This document shows positions 43,619-54,787 of a DNA stretch of 64,000 nucleotides, piece after piece. The translations under genes were made by a program, and so were the position numbers. The stretch covers positions 744,001-808,000 of the forward strand of contig PCDI01000002.1 in NCBI GenBank assembly GCA_002778195.1, given 5' to 3'. Each line of letters opens with the position of its first letter. Within the stretch, counting starts at the first letter, position 1. The notes beneath the pieces were generated by a model. The model worked only from the letters and a program-made list of their open reading frames with translations. It made no database searches and was not told the DNA's origin. The DNA is from Raffaelea ambrosiae (Eukaryota; Ascomycota; Sordariomycetes; Ophiostomatales; Ophiostomataceae).

Positions 43619-45733
43619 ATGTCGTTCTTCCGACACGCCTCGCCGACCGTCCGGTTAGGCGTCGTGACGGCCACCGCCGGCACCGTGGCCGCCGGCAGCT
43701 ACTATCTCACGCGGCCCCGCCACCCGCAATGGCGCCGGGCCGAGCCCCAGCGCGACGCGCAGGGCCGCGTGATCACGCCGAGCTTCCCCACGATCCCGTC
43801 GCGCACGGAGCAGCTGGCCAGGCTGCGGCACCAGGCGGCCGGCGCGGCGGCGGACGACGACGCCGAGTACGACCTGCTCGTGATCGGCGGCGGCGCGACG
43901 GGCACGGGCATTGCGCTGGACGCGGCGACGCGCGGGCTCAAGGTGGCGCTGGTGGAGCGCGGCGACTTTGCGTCGGGCACGAGCAGCAAGAGCACCAAGC
44001 TGGTGCACGGCGGCGTGCGCTACCTGGAGAAGGCGTTCTGGAACCTGGACTATGCGCAGTTTGAGCTGGTGGTGGAGGCGCTGAGCGAGCGCAAGACGTT
44101 TCTCAACGGCGCGCCGCACCTGTCGGGCTCGGTGCCCATCCTGATCCCGCTGTACTCGTGGTGGCAGGCGCCCTACTTCTGGGCCGGCACCAAGGCCTAC
44201 GACCTGCTGGCCGGCAGCGAGGGCCTCGCGCGGTCCTACATCCTCAGCCGCCGCCAGGCCGTCGGCGCCTTCCCCCTGCTGCGGCGCGACGGCCTGCTGG
44301 GCGGGCTCGTCTTCTACGACGGCCAGCACAACGACTCGCGCATGAACGTCACCATTGCGCTGACCGCCGCGCTGTACGGCGCCACCCTGGCCAACTACGT
44401 CGAGGTCACCGCGCTGGTCAAGGACGCCGCCGGCCGCGTCTGCGGCGTGCGCGCGCGCGACGCGCTGCCGGGCGCCCGCGACACCGACGAGTTTGTCGTC
44501 CGCGCCAAGGGCGTCGTCAACGCCACCGGCGCCTTTGCCGACGCCATCGAGAAGATGGCCGACCCGGCCAAGCCCGACATTGTGTGCCCCAGCTCCGGCG
44601 TGCACCTGTCGCTGCCCGGCACGCTGAGCCCCCAGCACATGGGCCTGCTCGACGCCAACACCTCGGACGGCCGCGTCATCTACTTCTTGCCGTGGCAGGG
44701 CAAGATGATCGCCGGCACCACCGACACGCCGTGCCGCGCCGAGCGCGACGTCGTCGCCCAGGAGCACGACATTGCCTTTATCCTCGACGAGGTGCGCAAG
44801 AACCTGGCGCCCGACGCCCCCGTGACGCGCGCCGCCGTCACCGCCGCCTGGTCCGGCATCCGCCCGCTCGTGCGCGACCCCCACTCCACAAACACCGAGT
44901 CGCTCGTGCGCAACCACCTGGTCACCGTCGACGCCTCCGGCCTGCTGACCTGCGCCGGCGGCAAGTGGACCACCTACCGCCAGATGGCCGAGGACGCCGT
45001 CGACGAGGCCGTCCGCGTCTTTGGCCTGCAGCCCACCCAGCCGCCGCCCGCCGTCAACGTCAGCGGCGTCCCCGACGATGGCCGCGCCGTGCCCGACATC
45101 ACCCCCGACGCCCGCGGCGCCTGCGCCACCAAGCACCTGCGCATGGTCGGCGCCCACGGCTACAGCCAGGCCCTGCCCGCCGAGCTCGCCGCCCAGTACG
45201 GCTTCGACGCCGAGACCGCCGCCGCGCTGGCCGCCAACTACGGCGACCGCGCCTGGCAGGTGGCCGCCCTCACCGACACCAACGTCGCCAAGCTGTCGCC
45301 CGCCTTCCCCGTGCTCGAGAGCGAGGTCCGCCACGCCGTCCGCCACGAGTACGCCCAGACGGCCGCCGACTTTGTCAGCCGCCGCACGCGCATGTCCTTC
45401 CTCGACGTCCAGGCCGCCCTCGAGGCCCTGCCGCGCGTCGTCGACCTCATGGCCGAGGAGCTGCAGTGGGACGGCGCGCGCGCCGCCCAGGAGTGGGCCG
45501 ACACCGTGCGCCACCTCGTGTCCATGGGCCTGCCCGCGACCCTGGCGTCCGTGTCGCGCCAAGAGGTCCTCGCGGGCCAGCACAAGGCCGCCATCGAGGC
45601 GGGCAAGCACCCCCACCAGGCGGCCGTGGCGGCCGCCGCCACGGACGACGCGCCGTCGTCGTCGGCGTCGTCGTCGGCACCCAAGACCGCCGGCTTCGGC
45701 GGAGCGGGCGTGGAAGCGCATGTGACTGCGTAA
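43619..45733 (+). CDS. Mitochondrial FAD-dependent glycerol-3-phosphate dehydrogenase
   Basis: A single exon of 704 aa. It oxidises sn-glycerol-3-phosphate to dihydroxyacetone phosphate at the inner mitochondrial membrane and feeds electrons to ubiquinone (yeast Gut2 class). The N-terminus is basic with a hydrophobic stretch (VRLGVVTATAGTVAAGSYYL), fitting import and membrane anchoring. The FAD-binding motif is VIGGGATGTGIALDAATRG (from residue 88). SSKSTKLVHGGVRYLE, WSGIRPLVRD and CAGGKWTTYR are conserved GlpD-family blocks. The tail after residue 660 is Ala/Ser-rich and not conserved. Completes the glycerol pathway with the two preceding genes. Confidence 0.95.
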   Translation: MSFFRHASPTVRLGVVTATAGTVAAGSYYLTRPRHPQWRRAEPQRDAQGRVITPSFPTIPSRTEQLARLRHQAAGAAADDDAEYDLLVIGGGATGTGIALDAATRGLKVALVERGDFASGTSSKSTKLVHGGVRYLEKAFWNLDYAQFELVVEALSERKTFLNGAPHLSGSVPILIPLYSWWQAPYFWAGTKAYDLLAGSEGLARSYILSRRQAVGAFPLLRRDGLLGGLVFYDGQHNDSRMNVTIALTAALYGATLANYVEVTALVKDAAGRVCGVRARDALPGARDTDEFVVRAKGVVNATGAFADAIEKMADPAKPDIVCPSSGVHLSLPGTLSPQHMGLLDANTSDGRVIYFLPWQGKMIAGTTDTPCRAERDVVAQEHDIAFILDEVRKNLAPDAPVTRAAVTAAWSGIRPLVRDPHSTNTESLVRNHLVTVDASGLLTCAGGKWTTYRQMAEDAVDEAVRVFGLQPTQPPPAVNVSGVPDDGRAVPDITPDARGACATKHLRMVGAHGYSQALPAELAAQYGFDAETAAALAANYGDRAWQVAALTDTNVAKLSPAFPVLESEVRHAVRHEYAQTAADFVSRRTRMSFLDVQAALEALPRVVDLMAEELQWDGARAAQEWADTVRHLVSMGLPATLASVSRQEVLAGQHKAAIEAGKHPHQAAVAAAATDDAPSSSASSSAPKTAGFGGAGVEAHVTA

Positions 45734-48700
45734 GAAGGAGGAAGACGGGGGTAAAAAAAAACGGACAAAGAAAGCGGGGAAGTCATGGAAAAGTTGCATA
45801 TCCCGGGGTGGTCTGGTTTTGCTTTGTTTTGCTTTGTTTTCTTTGCCCAGCGACTGCTGTTTTTTTTCACTGTTTTCTCGTTTCTTAACTATTTCAATAA
45901 CGAAAGGATGCATAGGAAATGGGCTTTTGGTTATCTGTATCGCTGTATTTGCTCCCATTTTTCTGTTCTGTTACACTTGTCACTCGTCGAAGCAGCATTC
46001 GACCTTCAAATCTAGTCATAGAATGGAATCGCATGATCTGGATGGCTTCTTTCCAAAGTTGTTCCATAGACACCCCAGAGACGAACAGACATGTTGGAAC
46101 GGAACTCTGGTCACTGTGGTAGTGTCGGGTCATTCCATTGGGACTATGTATACGAGACAAGAACCAGCAACAACCAAGCACGTCCCCTCGATGGACCATG
46201 CGCCCGATGGACCATGCGCCCGCCGCCAAGGTATTGCCGGAAAGTCTGATGCTCTCCGGGGCATCCTCTTCCCCCCCTGAGAATGCATACGTACTCCAGA
46301 AATGGCTGCTGGTTTGCGTCCACCCGTTCTTGTATGTTCCCAGAATAGACGACGGTGCAGATGCAATACCCTAGTGGCCGTCTTCGTCAGCACCGCAACA
46401 ACGATGCGTACTGGGGCCTCTTGGGTATTCGTATGCGACGTTTGGGTATGCATATTGCCCATCTTCGATGTCCGAACCCCTGGCCAAGAGCCCTGCAAGT
46501 CGGCCGTCACTGTCAAATACGGCGACTTTGGAACTCCAAGGGTTGGCTGCACGAGTCCAGTTTCACAGTTGTTACTATGACGTTCCAGTCCAGGAAACGT
46601 TTCACGCCTCCCCTGTCGAAGAATCCCCAGTTCCTGGCCACGTGTCGTCGTACAGTTTTCGTGTTTTCGTCTCTAGCTCCGGGTTGGCAAGCACCCGTGA
46701 AGCCACCGGATTCAAGCCATACCGGCGGCAGCCATATGAGCTGAGCCCGGCAACAATATCGAGCGCTTTGGCATGTTGGCCATCGCAACCGCATCTGTTC
46801 CCCCGTGTTTTTGGATACCTTGTTGCACGGCACTGCGGTAGTCGCCTCCGGGCTGCATCTTGGTTAATTTCCCACCGAGCATGTCGGGTACGTCCCATAC
46901 AACAATGTTGAGAACGCGGCTATCCCCTGTAGCGATCCCATAGCGTGGACATTGCATTGAAATCGCTCTTTTGGGCGCCGCTCACTGTGCGCGTATAGAT
47001 CAATCCCAATACGTTGCCGTTTTGGACAGCAGGCGAATTCCATAAAGCACGAGCGTAGTCGGTGACGCGGGTTGCGGAACAGGTAGTCCTGCGTGTCCAG
47101 AGACATGCGGCGGCCGGAGCGTCTGTGGAGTACGTACAGTACAGGCCGTGGCGGGAGACGCTGCGAGAGGAGACACCATGGCCGTCGGATGTGGTCTTTT
47201 GGTTGCTTGGATCGCAAGACGTCCACGGTTCCATGGTCAGTGATCAGGTGGTCGCAGACTGTTCGCGTCACAAGACTTACACGCATCGTGAAACCCGGCG
47301 CTCGGTTGGCCCGTACGATGTCGAGGTGCCATTCTAAGACCGAGAAAGTTCTCCAAGCGCCCCCCCAGCGCAGTGAAATGGAAATTCGTCTCGAAACGAC
47401 TGGAACAGACCGTCAGATAGACTCTCCTCCAGAGCATATCTATACGCATCAAGTATTTTCACCTCTTCCGGCCAAGATGGATCTGGTCCGATAGGGTCGT
47501 CTGCCTTTAGGGGGGTGTTCGCGTTGGAATGCGTCCTCTTCTTCAAATCTTCACTGATATATATATGAGCGCCTCGACTCGCATGTCAAAGCCCATGAAT
47601 GGAGCCTTCGCAGAGTTTCCACGCGTCGTTTCTTCGTCTCTCTGGCCCCGCTGTTGTTCGACTGCAGCAAGGCTGGCCAGGTTGCTTGTTGACGGATTGG
47701 GCATAGAAGGGCCGCTAATGGACCTGTTGAAAAGAGTCTGTAGCAGGGGACGATCTGACATGAAGCAATAGAGGCATGGGAGAGCGGCAAGAACAAACAT
47801 ATATTATATCACAAGACATGGTGAACGCGCGACGTGGCGACTGCTTCAATCGAGCTAGTGATGTTAAAGAAGAGCGTTGTGTTATGCTTTCTGCCTCTGG
47901 CGGTCTTATTCAGTCGCTACCGGACTTGATGCGAAGTGGTAGAGCCGTGGTGGTTGGGGGGGCAGCAAATTCAGGATAGGCCAGTTGTGCTTTTCTCCCA
48001 GGCATTCTGTTGCTGCTGAACACGATTGTACGTCGATATACCACAGGAGTAATGTCGTCATCCTTGACATATCGGGATCGAGAGGATAGTTCGTCACGTC
48101 TCGATGGTTCTGCAGGTCACTAGTGAGACAGATACAAGAAAGGCAACAGCAGCGGAAGAGTTTGCATACCTTGATAGAGAATGGTTGCCAGGCCATATGG
48201 CAAGCTGACGAGGCTCTGTCGTGACCATTGCGTTGTTTCCTGACAATTGCGCCTCTTCTCGTTCAGTACTGGTCTCCAGAATAAGTGATGCACAGCCAAA
48301 GTCAGGCAGGCGAAGGAGGGTTTTTCTGCATCATGCACTCATGGCATCATCGTGGCTCTTGCTGGGAAGCACTGCGAGAATCCGTCTTGGTTGTTTTGAT
48401 AAAAAAGAAAGAAGGAGAAGAAGGAAGGGAGAGAGTTGGGTTGAGAAGTCGGCCTCCTTATATACTGCAACAGGCGTTGGCTTCTATGGCCTACGTGGCA
48501 AAATGAGTCATCCACAACACTCGTGGTTCAGAACTGTTTGCGCTGTGACTCAACCCAATGTCTTCAAAACTGTTTGAGTTGTGACTCAACTTGGCTTCAC
48601 CTTGCCTGGTTCAGCCTGTTTTCACTTCCGTTTGTTGTTATCGCCCACTGTATCGTGACCAGAACAAACGGCTCACAGGTGCCGAAGCCAGTTTGCGGGG

Positions 48701-48932
48701 ATTGTGGGGGGAAATCCGGGGAAACCGTTGCCAGCTTCTGCCCGGAGCGGATATCCCTCACCTGATTGGACCACTTGGTTCCGGTCCGGCTGAGGAGTAA
48801 GACGGATTGTCTCGTTGGCAACTGGCCAGCTGCGTACTTAATGATGCTGGAAGACACTCTTTGCTGGTCAGCCCAGTCCAGCAACACTACACATCTTCCT
48901 TTGTTCGTTGATTCTCCAAGCAAACAGTCGAA
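45734..48932. other. 3.2-kb gene-poor interval
   Basis: Base composition is less GC-rich than in the flanking genes. Open frames reach about 140 codons on either strand but overlap in several phases without domains. A minus-strand frame at 47543-47800 begins with a signal-like stretch but has no other support. The 3' end holds bZIP-type sites upstream of the P450. A decayed gene is possible but not demonstrable. Confidence 0.5.
48504..48588. promoter_or_regulatory. Three TGACTCA bZIP sites upstream of the P450
   Basis: TGAGTCA at 48504-48510 and TGACTCA at 48546-48552 and 48582-48588 match the AP-1/Gcn4-type palindrome. The last two lie in a near direct repeat (AACTGTTTG...GTGACTCAAC). They are 345-430 bp upstream of the P450 ATG. 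Confidence 0.6.
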
Positions 48933-50708
48933 ATGGGGTCCCTTTTGGCACTCGTGCAGGCAACTGGGCAGTCCCCTTTGTCCGCGTCTTCCATTCTGGC
49001 GGCCATTGTATTGCTGGTGCCTGCTTATTATGTTGTCTACCAGAGGTGGTTCCATCCACTTTCCCAGTATCCCGGTCCTTTTCTTGCATCGATCACGGAT
49101 CTTTGGCAAGTCCGCCAGTTTCTCGGACTGAAGCAGCCCTACAACCTGACTGATCTTCACGACAAATACGGCGAATTTGTGCGCTACGGACCAGACAAGA
49201 TCAGCGTCACTTGCGAGGATGCCGTTCCCCTTCTGTACCAGAAAGGCGGTCGGAGCACGCCCAAGACGGAGTTCTACGATGCCTACGGCGCCAAAATCCC
49301 CAATGTCTTTGGCATGAGGGACGTTGCAGTGAGTCTGGGGAGCCCTAGCCAACCGCGCAGCCAGTCCCTGACCTCTCAGATGCATTCTGTGCGCAGACGC
49401 CACATGTCCCACAGCTTCTCCATGTCCTACGTCAAAGACATGGAGCCGTACCTCGACGCCAACATCCGCGTTCTGCGCGACAAGCTCGACGGCTACGCCA
49501 AGACCGGGCAGGCCTTCAACCTCAAGAAAACCCTTCACTACTATGTCATCGATGTGCTCGGCGAGCTGGCATTCAGCCAGTCCTTCGGCTTGCAGGTCAG
49601 CGACGACGCAAGCAGGGTGCCGCCGGTTGTGGAACACAGTCTGCTGGCCGCGGTCACGGGAGCGTGGCCAGCCATGACGTTCACCCTCAAAGCTTGGCTG
49701 CCGCTTGTTCCGCACGAGGGACTCCGTTCGCTCTTCGAGGGCCGTGCAAAGTGCGCACGACTCGCGGCACAATGCGTCCAAAGGCGCATGGACGAGCTGA
49801 GGGACGCCAAGAACGGGGACAGGAAGGACATTCTGACCAATCTCATTCTGGCCCAGGACCCGGACACGGGCGAACATCTGAAGCAGGCCGACCTGGAGGC
49901 CGAGGCGTTTGGATTCATGTGAGTGTGGGCGCACTCCACAGCTACGACGGAGAACACAAGATCTAACACGTTCAGCATTGCCGGAACACACACGACCAGT
50001 GCCACCACGACCTTGCTCTTCTACCACCTGCTACACGCGCCGGCAATCATGGACAGGGTGGTGGCCGAGATCGACACAAGACTCGGCCCTCTTCGTCCGG
50101 ACCAGGCTGCCTATTCCGTGACAACGGCCGAAAGCGCGCTGCCGTACCTTCGCCAGTGCATGCGCGAAAACTTTCGCATCACGCCCGTTTTCACCATGCC
50201 TCTGGCCAGACGCATCATCGCCCCGGAAGGGGTCGTGATCGGTGGGCAGCACATAGCACAGGGGGTAGGCCACGACCGTTTCCGCTCTCCGAAACATGGA
50301 CATGCTGACACTGCGTAGACTTCTGTCGCCGTCTGCAACCATGCCTACCACCACAACCCGGCCATCTGGGGCCCGGACCACAATGTCTTTGACCCAGCAC
50401 GGTGGGATGTGCCAGAGACAGCCAGCAAAGCTCGGTTTCTGATGCACTTTGGCCTGGGGGGACGGCAGTGCATCGGCAAGACGGTGGCCCAGACGAACAT
50501 GTACAAGCTGATGAGCACGCTGCTCAGGGAGTACGACTTCCAGCTGGCCGATGCCCAAGAACGAGAGGCAGCCCAGAAGGGCGAGTTTCGAGGGAGATTG
50601 CCGGGGCTGATCAGCGTGGGCATCAGTGACCTGGAAGAGCCGTTGATGGTGACTGTCCAGAAGAGGGAGCAGCTGCAGGTGGAGTCCACCGAAGTCTCTG
50701 TAATTTAG
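48933..50708 (+). CDS. Cytochrome P450 monooxygenase
   Basis: Exons are 48933-49328, 49380-49918, 49976-50264 and 50319-50708, 537 aa. The first intron is 51 nt without a stop, so the frame reads through it; removing it restores HSVRRRHMSHSFS, the usual P450 sequence. An N-terminal membrane anchor (ILAAIVLLVPAYYVVYQRW) is followed by a proline-containing hinge. The I-helix oxygen motif is AGTHTT, the K-helix is ENFR, and the heme loop FGLGGRQCIGKT carries the cysteine ligand. ER-bound oxygenase of unknown substrate. It is followed on the same strand by a multicopper oxidase, a pairing seen in secondary metabolism; no core synthase gene lies in the window. Confidence 0.92.
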
Positions 50709-52020
50709 CATTCTGCCACGATTGAGTGGTTGGAGTTTGTACGAAGTTGGGTGGTTGCCGAGCCTGTCTTGGGTTGATTTAGAATGGTAGGAAGATGACT
50801 GAAAATAACAAGAAAAAAAAAGGAAGACGTGCCCCGGGCTGTATACAAAGAACACCGCGAAGGCCAATCAATTTGCCAGCCGTCAACATGGCCAGAGTTT
50901 TTGGTCTGCTTTGTGTCTTCCGTCTTTCGTATCCTGGCAATTACCATGGCAGTGACCAACCTGGGAAATACCTCTTCGGTTCACCACGCGGCCTGGCGTC
51001 GTCGGAAAACGCCCACACAACTGCAAGACGCCGGGACTCCAAGGAAAGGTGGCGACTTCATTTGCCGTTGAAAGGCAGATCTGACACCAATTATGGTCAC
51101 TTATGGAGGCTATCACTGGTACCTGTAGTGATCAGACGAGAACATGACGGACAGCAAGGGCCGTCGCCTTTACGTTTGTCCGGATGCACAAACTTTGGCC
51201 CGGTCATGGGCTGGATGTTCCACCGTTTCAGCCTCTCAGCTGACTGGCTTCATGCCGGGGCCAGTAGACATGAGGCCAAACCAGGAATGTCTCCGCAGCC
51301 GAGAGCAGGCAATTCCGGCAAATCGGGGAAGAGACCCACCAAAATCGTCCCATGTCTGTTCATTGTCTACTAGCAGAGTAGAACAGGGGAATAGGGAGGA
51401 AGACAAGGGAACAAGAAAGGACAGAAGGAGAGAGAAGACAGAAAAGCAAAAAAGAGCCTCCATTGTGCTTATGTCTGACGTGGCAATCCGGCACTGCCAC
51501 CGGACTGGGTGGATAGTGGGCTCCGCGAATGCCGGCTGGCAAGGGCCGAGCTAACTCGATTTGTGTGCCGATCCTTGTCGCATCGTCGCATTTGTGTCCC
51601 CTGCTGTGCCTGGGATCGGCATCTGATTCCAAAATTGCGCCTGCAACAGTAACAGGCGTCGAGATAATCCCAGCTGTCGTCCCATCCTGTCGCTATGCGC
51701 TGCTTTCGGCATTGTCCCGACGCTGTACCACCGTGAGATTGTTGGAACGATGTCAGATGAATGGCGCTCGGTGTAGCCCAGCAAGGAGAGGAACAGTGTC
51801 TGACGTTCCTGGTAGTTGCTGTGATGGTACACATGGCCACGCAATGGGCCGGAGTTGAACTCCGGGCGAGGAGCACGGCCTGCGTGCCTGTGTATATATA
51901 ACCCTACAGGACATTGCGTCGCCAAGAAAAAAAGAGAGTTCGCCGAGTCTTCAGTTTCTGCTGTTTCTGTTTGTCGCATGCCTACCGTTGCCAGTCCAAG
52001 CCGACAAGCCATCCGACACC
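50709..52020. other. Intergenic region upstream of the multicopper oxidase
   Basis: About 1.3 kb without a supported gene. TATATATAA at 51894-51902 lies about 120 bp before the oxidase ATG, a good core-promoter position. Confidence 0.6.
51894..51902 (+). promoter_or_regulatory. TATA box of the multicopper oxidase
   Basis: TATATATAA about 120 bp upstream of the ATG at 52021, in otherwise GC-balanced sequence. Confidence 0.55.
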
Positions 52021-53987
52021 ATGGGCGCGCTACCGACACTGCGGCAACTTGTCCAAGTTGTCCTGCCACTGCTCGCGCAGCAGGCGGTGGCCATGGCCCT
52101 GCCACGACGGGCCGAGGGGGATGCGCGCACATTCGAGTTGACGCTCACGTGGGAGAAACACGCGCCCGATGGGTTCGAGCGCGAAATGGTGCTCGTCAAC
52201 GGGCAGTACCCCGGCCCTCTGCTCGAGATCAACCAGGGCGAAGACGTCGAGGTTCTGGTCCACAACAACATGCCGTTCAACACGACGGTGCACTACCACG
52301 GTGGGTAACTACATCGAAGTCGAGGACTACAATCAAGAAAAGATACAAGGATAAAATAAAAAATAAAAGAGACAAGAGAGAGAGACGTCCTGACCATCTA
52401 GGCATTGAAATGGCGGGCACGCCGTGGTCGGACGGCACGCCGGGCCTCACGCAGCGCCAGATCCAGACGAACGGCAGCTTCACCTACAAGTGGACGGCGA
52501 CGCAGTACGGCAGCTACTGGTACCACGCGCACCAGCGCGGCCAGATCGACGACGGCCTCTACGGGCCCATTGTCATCCACCCGGCCGCCAACCAGACCCG
52601 GCCGTTTTCGCTGATCAGCAGCGACGAGGCCGAGCTCCGGGCCATGATGGACGCCGAGCAGAACGTGCGGCCGCTGCTGCTGTCCGACTTCCGCCACGTC
52701 GTCTCCGAGGACGGCTGGGCCATCGAAGAAGCCTCGGGCATCGAGACGCCCTGCTACGACGCGGTCCTGTTCAACGGCAAGGGCCGCGTGCAGTGCTGGT
52801 CGCAGAGCAAGATCAACGCGCTGCTGACGCCGACGCAGAAGCTGCTGCTCCAGCTGGGCAACGCGACCAACATGACGGCCAAGTCGTGCGTGCCCCCTGA
52901 CGTGCTGGCCAGCGTGCTGGCCGCGGGCCTGCCGACCAACGTCTCGGCGCTGCCGGCCAGCATCTTTGAGGTGTGCACGCCGACGACGGGCGACACGGAA
53001 GTGGTCGTGGCCGCGCTGCCGTCCGAGTCCGAGTCCGACGACGGCCGCACGCACACGTGGCTGGCGCTGGACATCATCGGCACGTTTGGCCTGATGGCGG
53101 GCTCGTTTGCCATTGACGGCCACCCCCTGTACGTGTACGCGGTCGACGGCTCCTACATCGAGCCGCAGCGGGCGGACGCGCTGACGGTCAACAACGGCGA
53201 CCGGTACTCGGTGCTGGTCAACATCACGACGGCGGGCAACTACACCATGCGCATGGCCTCGACGGCCACCGCGCAGATGCTGGCCGGCTACGGCACGCTG
53301 TCGGTGGAGGGGGGCGGAGGCACCACCACCACCACCACCACCACCACGCCGACCGCGTACATTGACGACGTCGGGCTCAACACGACGGCGGACGTGGTCT
53401 TCTTCGACGCCAACACGATGAAGTCGTTCCCGGCCGACCAGATCAGCCGCACGGCGGACGCGACCTACAAGCTGGCGATGCGCGTCGCCGGCTACAGCTA
53501 CAACTGGGCGCTCAACGAGACCATCTACCCGCCGCAGCTCGACAACGAGCACCCGCTGCTGTTCGACGACCCGGTCGCGGCGCACAACAACGTCACCATC
53601 GCGACGCTGCACAACCAGTGGATCGACCTCGTGCTCGAGGCCGCCAGCGTGCCCATGCCGACGCACCCGATCCACAAGCACGGCACCAAGATGTGGCTCA
53701 TCGGCCAGGGCGACGGCACGTTCAACTACACCACGGTGGACGAGGCCCTGGCGGCCGCGCCGGACAGCTTCAACGTGGTCGACCCGCCCAAGCGCGACAC
53801 GTGGTCGACGCCGCCGGCATCGACGGGGCCGACGTGGCAGGTGCTGCGGTACCAGGCGTCGAACCCGGGCGCGTGGTTCCTGCACTGCCACGTGACGAGC
53901 CATCTGATGGGCGGCATGGCGATGGTGATCCAGGACGGGGTCGACCAGTGGCCGGTGGTGCCGGACGAGTACCGGGACTACCATTGA
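52021..53987 (+). CDS. Secreted multicopper oxidase (laccase-like)
   Basis: Exons are 52021-52300 and 52402-53987, 621 aa. A hydrophobic N-terminus (LVQVVLPLLAQQAVAMA) with a following PRR fits a signal peptide and pro-region. All four copper signatures are present: HYHG at the splice junction, WYHAH, HPIHKHG, and HCHVTSHLMGGM near the C-terminus. The T1 axial position, ten residues after the Cys, is Met. There is no membrane anchor, which argues against a Fet3-type ferroxidase. Phenol or naphthol oxidation outside the cell is expected; pigment or dimerising oxidases of ascomycetes have this layout. A Thr run of about nine residues is coded by ACC repeats at 53322-53348. Confidence 0.9.
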
Positions 53988-54787
53988 TTCTTGTTGTTCG
54001 TCTTGTTCCCACTGCAGGGGACGCACTGCTTCGCGTACTTGGCAGATCGTCTTCCGTGGTATATTCGTTGTATATTGGTTGTCGATACAAAGTATCGGCC
54101 AGTTTTCATTTCCCTTCTACTTTACTGCATTAACAATCGACTTTTATTTGATCTCCAGTCTACCGTTTCTTCAGAGTAGTCTCTCTCCATGCGCCAGGAA
54201 CCATCTTCTACCGTCACCGTAAGTGACTTGTCGAGATCTGCTGCCATTATTCCATTTCGGCGTAATGGAAACACATCCCAGCGGCCCAAGCACACGTCCA
54301 TGTCGGTTTTTATACGTTGGTTCTGCAAGCTCTCCACGGGATTTAACCTTTTAGCCTAAACAGCCCCCCACACCATATTGGAGAAGACGCTGTCATCCTT
54401 GACCAGGTCGTCATCATTGCCTAATTGGTTGTCAACCCCAAACATCGCATGTTGATCATGTTTCCCCCCCCCCTTTCTTTCGTCTACTTTGGTAGTGCAA
54501 CCATGCATACTATGCGCGTGTTGTTCTTCTATTTCGAAGACTGGCGATCCCTGGCAGACGAATGCAGCGGTGGCCGAGGCAGAAGGCTTCCGCACCGTCC
54601 ACCAGGTTCGCCGAGATGCGTCCGGGGTGAGGGGAAGAGAGCATGACCAATGCGGTCGATCGTCCCTGTGTGGTCTATAAAATGGACGTTTTCCGAACAC
54701 GGCGTGCTGTATGTTTGTGTCTTGTGTCTCTTGACATGTCCAAGTCTCTTGCTGTTTGTCCATCATTGTCAAGCACGACGTTGAAGC
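53988..54787. other. Intergenic region upstream of the GH3 gene
   Basis: About 800 bp, no supported gene. CTATAAAA at 54675-54682 lies 106 bp before the GH3 ATG and is probably its TATA box. Confidence 0.6.
54675..54682 (+). promoter_or_regulatory. TATA box of the GH3 beta-xylosidase
   Basis: CTATAAAA 106 bp upstream of the ATG at 54788. Confidence 0.55.

Noticed and set aside
43655..45958. 767-codon minus-strand frame opposite the glycerol-3-P dehydrogenase
   Set aside because: It is a shadow of the GC-rich third positions of the real gene. Its translation is Gly/Arg/Val/His-rich with no domain, while the plus strand has a full set of family motifs.
52398..54026. 542-codon minus-strand frame opposite the multicopper oxidase
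   Set aside because: Shadow of the codon bias of the oxidase, which has all four copper motifs on the plus strand.
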